Shown here one piece after another: positions 55,912-64,000 of a stretch of 64,000 bases of DNA (position 1 is its first letter; each line of letters starts with the position of its first letter). Position numbers and translations under genes: made by a program. Source of the DNA: Epicoccum nigrum (taxonomy: Eukaryota; Ascomycota; Dothideomycetes; Pleosporales; Didymellaceae); NCBI GenBank assembly GCA_002116315.1, contig KZ107839.1, forward strand, positions 3,146,932 to 3,210,931. The letters are read 5' to 3'. The notes under the pieces were generated by a model. That model searched no databases and was not told where the DNA came from. It worked only from the letters and a program-made list of their open reading frames with translations.

Positions 55912-57108
55912 CTAACTCCTCGCCCTTCGTTTATCAGACGCAGCCTCAAACTCTCTTTTCGATCCAATTGCTAGGTCGTCTTTCAACTCTTCCCCCCACC
56001 TCCCTCCTAGCTCTGCATTGGCCTGCCTGTACGCGTCTTTTTGTCTGTCTTCTTTCAGTTCGATGTGTGAATTCTTAGCTAGCTTGATCATAGTCCGCGA
56101 GTCTTCTTTGTACTTCCTCTTCTTGAAGCATCGCTTTTGAGACTGCGCGCTACTATCACTGCCATAGCTCTCTTCGATCTCGTAGCAGGAACGCTTACAA
56201 GGCTTCTCATCTGTTGAGATTACCTCGCTGTAGTAACGTTCGTCCTGAGATTGCCGCCAGACGGTACGCTTGCAGTCCCACCAGTACTTAATGTTCCCCA
56301 AGTACTCTGTAATCAATCCGTGATCAAATTCGTCGCCGTAAACGATGCTTTTGCCATGACATGGTAAAACCTCCAAGACGCGCGACTTTGGCATGGCGCT
56401 ACCGATTAACCATTCATCTACCTGGTAGCTTGTACGGAGCCACCAGTCGCCCCAGGGTTCGTCCTCGTATACCTGAGCCATCGAAACCCATATTTCGGGC
56501 TTGGAATCCATACTGAGGAACATCTCCAAGGTGATCGGGCGCCCATTGTCTGGTCTCGCCGTTTGTGAAACCCAAACAATGAGATCTGGGCGCCCAGATC
56601 TCCCCAGAATCGCAGGTACCACACCTTCTGTATGGACTTTGATGACAACGATGAGCCTTGCGCCGTTGTCATACCAATTAGGTACGCGTTGCTGAGTGGT
56701 TACTACACAACATCAGCGACACGACTGCACAGCCGAGAAACACACGCGCCTGGGCTATCGGAGAATGATATGAATGACGAGAATGGGAAATTCTTGCATC
56801 GCGGTAGAAGGTGACGACGAATTGTGTCTCCCTCAAAGTTGCTAGGGTCAAGCGGCGCGTATGCCGTGATAGCGTTTTCTTGATCTGGCGACACAGCATT
56901 TCCTGGGTGAGCGTGCGTACGTTCCAGCTCGGGATGGTATATGCAATAGTTGCCCGAATCTGCATGAGCTAGGCGATACATTGCTCTGGGTAGATGGATA
57001 CGGTTTCGCTTCGTTAAAGGCGGCAAATCGAAAATCCTCGCGAAAGTTAGTCACCACGTCGAGCTCCGAGAAGCTAGCTTACAGTGACATCTTGTGCAGA
57101 CCGTCCAT
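55912..57108 (-). CDS. Fungal protein resembling DUF7587
   Basis: A three-exon model: 57108-57083, 57036-56742 and 56691-55912, 366 aa; introns of 46 and 50 bp keep the frame. The core runs MYRLAHADSGNYCIYHPE, then SSFISFSDSPGA, then WYDNGARLIVVIKVHTEGV. This pattern (an RVxxxxS entry motif, SPFISFxSD, an A-rich helix, then an I-V strand) resembles fungal DUF7587 proteins, sometimes likened to ADP-ribosyltransferase folds; I did not verify this. The last 150 residues are charged and low complexity (basic KKRKYKEDS runs). The second donor (GTTTCT) is weak. Activity is unknown. Confidence 0.6.
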
Positions 57109-57526
57109 GGTTGTTAGGCTTTGAATGTGGAGATGATGAAAAAAGGCGTCGAGGAAATAGAGTAGATTGTGAAAAATGAGACGAGATGATAAGCTAAAGT
57201 CTACTTATAGAAGACACATTGATGGTTTCGTAGCGATGCAAACGAGCACCATTAGTGATACTCTCACCAGTCGCCGCTAACAAAGGTGTCCGATGAAACT
57301 ATCAGCTAATGGCGTATGGTGAAGCTTTTAGGTAAAGGTAACTGATCGGTTTCCTACACAACGTGAGCGATTGAGCGACAAAGCCAGTGTTGCAAGAGTG
57401 TTCAAAACCAATGACACTGAGAAAAGGAAGAAGACCAAATGGCAATATCTGCTAATGAATTCCAAACCCTTCCGGTACTCTATGCAGCATATGTTGCCTA
57501 TAGCAATGCTTATGAATGCTCGGGTA
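57109..57526. other. Intergenic between two minus-strand genes
   Basis: Promoter of the DUF7587-like gene and 3' end of the EthD-like gene. No gene is seen. Confidence 0.4.
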
Positions 57527-58362
57527 TCATGCGTCTCCACTATGTCCTTCGTCTTCAGGATAACTTCTCCTAACCAAGTAATGACTGCTTTGCCACTTCT
57601 GTGTTGTGTCAGTTATTGGCAGAGCAGAAATGGTGATTTAACTTACCACAACCTTCTGACCCTCAAAATATTCTTTCCACTTTGGCTTCTCCCCCAATGC
57701 AATGACTACGTCCCACGGCCAGTCTTCACTCTCAAGCTCTGCTAGCGTGAGATACGTATGCAGCTTCTTCTTCTCAAGTGTTGTGTAAGAGTCTGCCTGT
57801 TTTACAGTTGCGTTTTTGATCTTGAACATGCGAAATCTGAGGACATCTGGCGACGAAGCGATTGTTGGCGCTGCCTCGGCTTTGTAGAAGTCCAAGACTT
57901 CTTTCTCGCTGCCTTCCTCAATCTGCCACTCCATAACTGCTACGCTGACCACTTCTGAATGATCTGCGTCTCCGTTAGCAGAAGTGCCGAGAAAGACGAT
58001 GAGACGTGTATTCTCTTACCTCCCTGCCAATCACCCTGCTGCCATCTCTGTATCTCCTCATACAATCTCACATCAAATCGGGCGAGCTCAAGACCTCCAG
58101 TCATAGCGGGGTGATTGCTCTCGTCGTACATGGCTTCAGCGGCCGAGACTGTATCTTCCATCTCGTATACGGTGAGCCATTTCCAAGGTGCTTCTCGCTC
58201 GCCAACACCGTCAAGTTCGGTGTCGAGTCCGGTTTCGTTCACTTCACAATGCAGCGATTGTTGTGATAGTTTTGATGTCATTGCCGGAATGTAATTTTCC
58301 TCGTACCATTGCTCTGAGGCCTCGGGGACATTGGCTGCCCATGTGCATAGGACGCCTGACAT
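57527..58362 (-). CDS. EthD-like dimeric alpha-beta barrel protein, two domains
   Basis: The model is 243 aa in three exons, 58362-58020, 57963-57647 and 57598-57527, with GTAAGA…CGCAG and GTAAGT…CACAG introns and a CTGAC branch site. The first half (MSGVLCTWAANVPEASEQWY, then YIPAMTSKL and PWKWLTVYEMEDTVSAAEAM) and the second half (VAVMEWQIEEGSEKEVLDFY, then LHTYLTLAELESEDWPWD) each resemble an EthD/Dabb ferredoxin-like domain. Such domains occur in fungal polyketide and degradation enzymes and in stress proteins. No active-site residue can be named. I prefer the ATG at 58362; an upstream GTG frame is ignored. Confidence 0.68.
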
Positions 58363-59630
58363 TGTTCTCAAGAGATAAACTGTCACGGGGTGTTATCAAG
58401 TACGTGACTGAAGACAGTTCCGATGTCGAGGAATAGAAGAAAATTTAGGAACTCAAGGATTCGCGCGTACGACGATCATACAAGTACTCCGCCTGTGCGT
58501 TTGATGTGCATCGGGCCTGCTATGCATCATATGCGAGTCAACAGGTGACAGCCATGTGGCCCATGCCGCAGCCGGCTCCATTGAACATTCCGTTCAGATT
58601 TGATTGGTTTCTGAATAGCCTTTGAATTTTGAACAGATCGACGGCGTCAATCTAAGCTTCGTTGAGTGTAGTGACGATCGACATTGTGGAGATGTGGAGA
58701 GATACACGAGTCGTGTGCCTATAGAGGAGTCACGCCAGAACACCCTGTACAGCGGGATCTAAACTAAACACATGGGCCATGCGTTGCCTGCATTTTCGGT
58801 CAGGTTCATTCTCCGTTGAGACTTATAACAACACTTCCTTTCGCCGATACTGCTGCTCCTGTGTGGCTCTCCACACCTATCTACATAGTACGCGCGATTG
58901 AGGTAGCGGCATACGATTTCGGCCCTTCTAAAGCGGGCCGATTGTGACCTGTGCCGTGGCGCTGGGTTCTGCCTCCAGGTATCAGCAGGGCATTTCGTGA
59001 CCCCAGACGCTATCTATGAGTACATCGTATAACTCTGTGCCAACGCGCCTTGCCCAGCCCTACTGCAGGTTGCCCTGTCGATGATCACCGCCCTATAATC
59101 CTGGAGGATGCACATGGCGAGAACCAACATGCCAACTGAAGATATCATGTCAAAGAGCTAGTCGCAGTCGGACGTCGCACGCAATCGTCAAGGAAACAAG
59201 CTCTAAACAAAGCAGATTATTTTCCCTCATCGATGTGCAGGTTTCATTGTACATCGTCAAGGCCAACTAAAGCCGATATGTACATGCCTTTGTGCTCATG
59301 TCGTCTGTATATAACGTTGTAACACTGTGCAGCGACAGTACCAAAAATTGTGACAGATGGTAAGTCCTCTGCTCATTAAAATTCCTAAGTTCAATCAGCA
59401 GTGCGATCAACTCTACCCTTTCGAATCATTGACAAAATTTTAAATCCTCTGGAACACTCTTGTATACACCTTCAGCTGAAAGAAGTCATCAGCATGGCTT
59501 GTCGCAACGAAGATATGACTGGCGCAAAATTCAGCGATTTAATCCACAATATCCCTCTGGAACTTTTCTTGAATGTATCGCCCTCGAATGGCGCAATACG
59601 TGCTTAGAAAAGTATGAGCGGTCTTTGCAG
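58363..59630. other. Divergent intergenic region
   Basis: About 1.27 kb between two divergent genes. Nothing is recognised. A TATATAA occurs near 59309, upstream of the plus-strand gene. The frame of the next gene stays open up to about 170 bp upstream of its first ATG. Confidence 0.4.
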
Positions 59631-60416
59631 ATGGATACACAACTCCAAGCATTCGCAGCAAAGAGTGAAGCTTGGCGGCAAGAATGTATTGCCTTACAAC
59701 AAGATCTGATTGCTCTGATGAACACGCTCTTTACCCCAGGCGGCACAACTCCGGCGGATTGGGATGCTGTGGCAGCAGGGAAGGAGTTCAAGGTTAATGC
59801 GATATTTGCACCATCTTATCCGCGGTGGAACTGGCCACGGACATTTCCTTACCTCAATCTAATCGCTCTTGCTCACCACCACTTTGAAGAGAGTACGCTT
59901 AGGATTATGTACTTGAAGCGATACCAAGATGTCGCCCTGCAGATCTCCAAGCGGGGTGCGGAGAACCTTGCTATGGAGCGATCAGCAGAAGATACGACAG
60001 ATGGGCTCGAGCGCGTCGTATTCGTGGTCCAAGAGGAACTAAGCCCAGCAGCTGTAGAGAAGCAACTCTACTCGATTATCTTAACGCGCCTCAGAGGACA
60101 GCGAGTGCTGGGACGGGATTGGGATGCATACGCCTTTGCTGATACAATCTTCGAGCACACCCGTGTAGACCGAATTGACGAGGTAAAACAACGTGCGGTT
60201 GAGATAATCCAAGAGCTGGCGGAGCGGTGGCATGACGATAATGGGCACGACGGCGATTCTGATGACGAGTGGGATCTGGACGAGGTTGCCAACCCTTGCG
60301 GAACCTGTGACGGCAGCGCATACGAGTCTTCCTCCGACAAGGTCCTCGAAATGGTCATCGACTCGCATGTGACTTGTAAAGATGGTCTGTTTTTTTCACG
60401 CATAGATTGGCATTGA
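59631..60416 (+). CDS. Hypothetical protein with acidic C-terminus
   Basis: From the first in-frame ATG (59631, MDTQLQAFAAKSEAW) the frame gives 261 aa, mostly helical in character with a conserved-looking FAPSYPRWNWPRTFPYLNLI stretch, a KRYQDVALQISKRG helix, and a very acidic tail (DDNGHDGDSDDEWDLDE) ending in a CGTC motif. The frame is also open and coding-like for about 57 codons upstream (GTFLECIALEWRNTCLEKYE), so an earlier exon or a frameshifted start is possible: a second frame at 59494 begins MACRNEDMTG and reads SDLIHNIPLELFLN, F-box-like in flavour. Family not recognised. Confidence 0.55.
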   Translation: MDTQLQAFAAKSEAWRQECIALQQDLIALMNTLFTPGGTTPADWDAVAAGKEFKVNAIFAPSYPRWNWPRTFPYLNLIALAHHHFEESTLRIMYLKRYQDVALQISKRGAENLAMERSAEDTTDGLERVVFVVQEELSPAAVEKQLYSIILTRLRGQRVLGRDWDAYAFADTIFEHTRVDRIDEVKQRAVEIIQELAERWHDDNGHDGDSDDEWDLDEVANPCGTCDGSAYESSSDKVLEMVIDSHVTCKDGLFFSRIDWH

Positions 60417-60496
60417 GATTTGTACCTTCTACATATAGCAATATTACATTTTTTTTCCCAGCATGGACATCCCCATAGAGCACTCGCTGTGATCCA

Positions 60497-62486
60497 CTAG
60501 CTAGGCACACCCTCATACTCCCATCCATCTAACATCTTCCTCCCTCTTCCCCTTCTGTCCTCCCGTCTATTCGATGCGCATTTGATGAAGAACGTGAGTG
60601 CTGCGCAGACAAAGATAATGACAGCGGCAATTGTGGGAACAACGACAATGCGAGTCCGATTCGTATCTGTAGACTGCAAGTATGGACATGTTCCATTGAT
60701 GCCGATAACCCAGCAGTCCGCAGTCCCGAGCTGATTGAGATTGATGAATAACGGTTCGCTTGGCTCACGGGAATTCTGCCAAGCTGCATGCAGATGTGCA
60801 TTCTCAAGAGCAGTATGTGGGACTGCAAACTGCAATGGTGAACGACACAGTGTCTCAGCAGAGGCATAGTCAGAGCTCTCTGTTGATACTTCCCAGTGGT
60901 ATGGTTCGTTAGGGTCCTGACAAGCTGCGTGAAGACGAGTAGCACAGTCAGCCACTTCCCATCGGCCTGAATAGTGGGAGTCTGTCATAACTACACAGCG
61001 ATTGGCGGTAGAACTTTGTCGCGTCGCATTAAGAGGTTGGCCAGGCGCCCAGGACCATAGGGTCGAACGCACGTATGCAGCGTAAGGCAAAGCATTCTCG
61101 TCTGCTGTTGTTCCACCAAGACTCTGATTGAGGAAAGGAATTATTCCGCATCTTGTCAGGTTCGACACAGATGATATCGGAGTCATAAGATCGGAGCTCT
61201 GATCAGCGCTGATGGTAGGTGGTGGTGCTCGAGCAAAGGATGAGTTGGTCTGTGGTGTTATCGCGCCATCAGCGGACGGGAGGTAGCATCCAGAAATAAC
61301 CTGCCCGGAAGTCGCAAATGAGATTTGTCTCTCCTGTGTGATCGTACCCGGTGGAAAGATGTCTGCCAAGTCACCGCTGATGTCGTAGGCTGTCATTTGC
61401 TCGTCGATGGCCCCAAAGCCAACAATGACTCTTTTAAATTCTTGGAATTCCATAAGAGCTTCAGTAGGCCACCCGCTTTCCGTAATGATGTTCCCTTCGG
61501 AATTTTTGGACGAGGGGTAATACCCTCTAGCTGGTATGTTATCCCACTCGACGTCGTACCAACTACTATTCAGGTCTGCACGCTGATCTTGCAAGGTAGC
61601 TGGTGTATACAAAACGCTTGACAAATTGCCAGTGACAATATCACTGAGCCTGTCGCCTGATTGTGGTGCTCGATCCTGTGTAAGCTGTGACGCCGGCTGG
61701 TCAGGGTCAGACAGAGATGCTGCAGCATGTATGTTGAGATTGAGGAAGGTGATAGTTGCGCCCGTAGTAGTTGCTGTTTCTTGTAAAAAGTCCTCAAGTA
61801 ATCCAGTCAAAAGACCCAAGGTCATCTGTGACGTGCAGTTGTAGCGTCCAATCTGCAATAGAGGCGGTCCATTTACGGTTGGATAGCTGACGATAGTGGG
61901 CTGTGCAGGGGCACTTGTGGCTGCTGGGCTATTGGAAGACACTGGATCTGCCGACGAGGACGACAATGATAAGGTCAGGCTGGAGTGTGATTCAGTCTGC
62001 CGCATCTTCAAGGGCTGTGGCATCGTCGCCGTGGTCTCTGGTACCCTGGCATTTGCTGTCCCTGTTGACACCGAGACTGTCGGGCCAGATACTACATGCA
62101 CATCGTCTTGCACAGCGTCATCGTCCCGCGGAAGCTCAACGGGACACAAACTCCATACTGAACGAAGTGCATCCCAGTACACATCAACTTCGAAACGTGG
62201 AAACCCAACCCCAAGAAGGTTCGAAAAGCATTTCAAGAAGGCATTGTGTTCAAACTGATTGTTAACAAAACAAGCTTGCGCCAAAGAGACAGCTGCGAGG
62301 GTATGGAAGTCGATTGGAACGCGTAGCCCTACATCGCGTTGCGCCTGCCAAACGTTAGTTACATTTGTGCGCCACTACACTTGCTACGGCTATGCTGCTC
62401 ACTCTGAAAGCTTCGCTCCACGGTTGGATCCAGCGCGTGTTAACAGCATCCTGGTCTGGGTTGTAAAGGTCTCTATTTGACGACAT
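60497..62486 (-). CDS. MTC6: Maintenance of telomere capping protein 6 (Mtc6)
   Basis: Mtc6 is a membrane glycoprotein found genetically with telomere capping in yeast; its biochemical role is unknown. The 643-aa model has exon 1 at 62486-62403 (MSSNRDLYNPDQDAV…EAFR) joined to 62344-60497 over a 58-bp intron. The family start RAQRDVGLRVPIDF, then FEHNAFLKCFSNLLGVGFPR, FEVDVYWDALRSVWSLCPVE and the IGRYNCTSQMTLGLL block are characteristic. Many N-glycosylation sites (NxS/T) point to an extracytosolic domain. One membrane segment lies near the C-terminus (about 592-615, RIVVVPTIAAVIIFVCAALT) with a short cytosolic tail of basic residues. Confidence 0.9.
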
Positions 62487-62968
62487 TGCCAAACGTGATC
62501 ATCGATGCGTGGGTCCACCTCAGGTTATAAGTTTATTAATCTCATACAGAGTATGATTCAAATGACATGTCACAATAACATTGCGCTCGTAGGAAGAGAG
62601 CGCGACGCAGGTAATGATGATATTGATGATGAAGATGATGACAATGGGTGGATATGCACCGCCCCTGCACATCAGGAGTTTAGAAACCGAAGCGCAAGGA
62701 GCTAGTGCTTATTTGACTAACCAATCAGAAAACATTATGTTCGAAGAACCTCGTTGTCTCGCTGATACAGAATATCTACACCTGCTTGGTTGCGAGCTAC
62801 GTGATATTCACATAACCATATCTTAATTCCTCGTTGGTGAATTTAGTATTGAGATTACCCCTACGTTCAGATCACTGTTGGTCTACATCTACGGATTTAC
62901 AAAAAGGTATTAATATAACAGGTCCAACGGAGCACCATTGCTCTTTCACAACACAGCTTCTCATAGTA
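62487..62968. other. Intergenic
   Basis: Between Mtc6 and the transcription factor, both minus strand. A short GATGAT-type repeat lies at about 62613-62640. No gene is supported. Confidence 0.4.
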
Positions 62969-64000
62969 TTACCACAAGATATCTGCAAACGCAGTTCTGA
63001 GAACCTCTGTTCGTGTTTTCTGCATCTCTGGTGCAATGCCGACCAGATCCAAGATCTCCAGACACTTCCTCGCATCTTCTTTGGCTGCCATTAAAAGCGG
63101 GTCCGTCGACGGTGGTCCATTATGACCATGGCTCAACGACTGTTCCTGCTGCCCCAGAATACGCGCCATGAGAAGCTATTGTAAAGTCAGCATGCCGCAA
63201 GCATCAAGATCAGCGCAACGATGACTTACAGCCTCCTCAAATGCTCTGTGTTGAAAGACCCACCATACGCTAGCATCAATCCTGAGATACTCCCAAAAAT
63301 GAAAGAAGCTTTGTACAGCCATACGCGCTGCCTCAAGGCAGCCTTTCACCTCACACGAATATCCTTCGTTTGGATTCTCGTCCGACTGAATCACCATGAC
63401 ACAATGCCAAAAATTACTGCGAAAGAAGAGATTTTGCCTCAAAGAGCGTGGATTCGTCTTGGCAAGATTCGCGATCGTGACTTCGTCGGATGCGGTGAGT
63501 TCGGGTGGAAATGATCGGTGTAAAGCAAAATACTCTTCAATGAGAGCCGCCTTGTGAGCGACAGATGTTGTCAAGGGCGTGGAAAGAGAACGCGGTGTGC
63601 AAACGGTGCGTGAGACAAGATTAGCCATGTGCCACATAGAGCGAATGTAACGGCGATCCGGCAGCTCGTAGGGAGGATAGACATCCTTCAGCTGAGCAAT
63701 GTGTGTGATGCTCATTGGATTCAGAACCGGGTCGGTGGTGCCGTTGGCAGACCCATTTGGCATAGCATAATCGTCGAGCGAGTCATCAAGTGACTCTGGG
63801 CGGACGTCGGAGAATGTCGTTGTCGGTGGAAGTTTGAGCAGGACAGTAAGAAAGGTATCCTGGAAGAAGATGGCTTGCCAGAGTTTCCGTCGCTGTTGCT
63901 TATCGCTCCGTGAACAACGGGATGCTATGACATCTGGATCGCGGTGAAGACCCATTGCATATGCTTGCCGTACCAAAACACCTCCAAATGCCCATGCATC
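62969..64000 (-). CDS. Fungal-specific transcription factor (Zn2Cys6 type), C-terminal part
   Basis: The gene runs off the right edge, so the N-terminus and any Zn2Cys6 cluster are not seen. Visible exons are 64000-63230 and 63175-62969, joined over a 54-bp intron (GTAAGT…ATAG; EEA then LLMARILG). The protein shows the fungal_trans middle homology region: FGGVLVRQAYAMGLHRDPD followed by RRKLWQAIFFQDTFL, a common signature. Helical segments follow, ending with TRTEVLRTAFADILW. It is a nuclear regulator; its targets cannot be told. Confidence 0.82.

Noticed and set aside
1..64000. CRISPR arrays, rRNA genes or prophage
   Set aside because: No regularly spaced short repeats, no rRNA-like sequence and no bacterial gene organisation; this is a fungal nuclear region.

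Overview
The window looks like a chromosome piece from a filamentous ascomycete (Pezizomycotina; Dothideomycetes/Pleosporales is my best guess). The genes have short introns of about 40-130 bp with GT..AG ends and CTRAC-like branch points. Their products are typical ascomycete proteins: Bst1, a TOK potassium channel, ETF-alpha, a Swi3/Rsc8 subunit, Mia40 and Mtc6. The left half carries the footprint of repeat-induced point mutation (RIP), which is specific to such fungi.

Bases 1-32,526 are an AT-rich block of nested transposons with no intact host gene. Almost every old reading frame is still in register but broken by TAG/TAA codons, as expected from CpA-to-TpA change on both strands. I resolve the following. 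(1) Copia-1 (33-5427, TSD CTAAT) lies inside a Fot1/pogo element. (2) Copia-2 (24246-29658, minus strand, TSD AAAAG) lies inside another Fot1. (3) A third Copia lacks its 5' end (9327-13388). (4) Ty3/gypsy chromovirus pieces include a pair of 206-bp LTRs (6600-6805 and 23654-23859), a duplicated RT segment, an integrase, and a chromodomain split by a Fot1. (5) Fot1 family A has two complete 1847-bp copies (13766-15612 and 20519-22365) and one nearly complete copy inserted into another. (6) A second Fot1 family, B, has a complete copy at 30693-32526. (7) A second gypsy 3' end with its LTR lies at 29998-30582.

At about 32,527 the sequence changes sharply to a gene-rich, higher-GC region. In order it holds: BST1 GPI inositol-deacylase (+), a small secreted cysteine-rich CBM52-like protein (-), a TOK outward-rectifier K+ channel (-), ETF-alpha (-), a Swi3/Rsc8-type remodeller subunit (+), Mia40 (+), a degraded tRNA-Pro (-), a GNAT acetyltransferase (+), a small secreted Ser/Thr-rich protein (+), a short orphan gene (+), a basic-tailed orphan gene (-), a GlcG/HbpS-like protein (+), a DUF7587-like protein (-), a two-domain EthD/dimeric alpha-beta barrel protein (-), an acidic-tailed orphan (+), Mtc6 (-), and the 3' part of a Zn-cluster-type transcription factor (-) running off the right edge. 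They do not form an obvious cluster: housekeeping genes lie beside lineage-specific orphans and secreted proteins near a RIP island.

The most unusual signal is in the Fot1 elements. Each terminal inverted repeat contains two copies of a 12-bp word. The first half (GCGAGT) is shared by the elements, while the second half differs from element to element but is the same in both copies within an element. This suggests paired transposase-binding sites that change together. Other points of interest are a long RIP-damaged frame between the gypsy integrase and the 3' LTR, and loss of the transposase catalytic Asp codons at a predictable RIP context.
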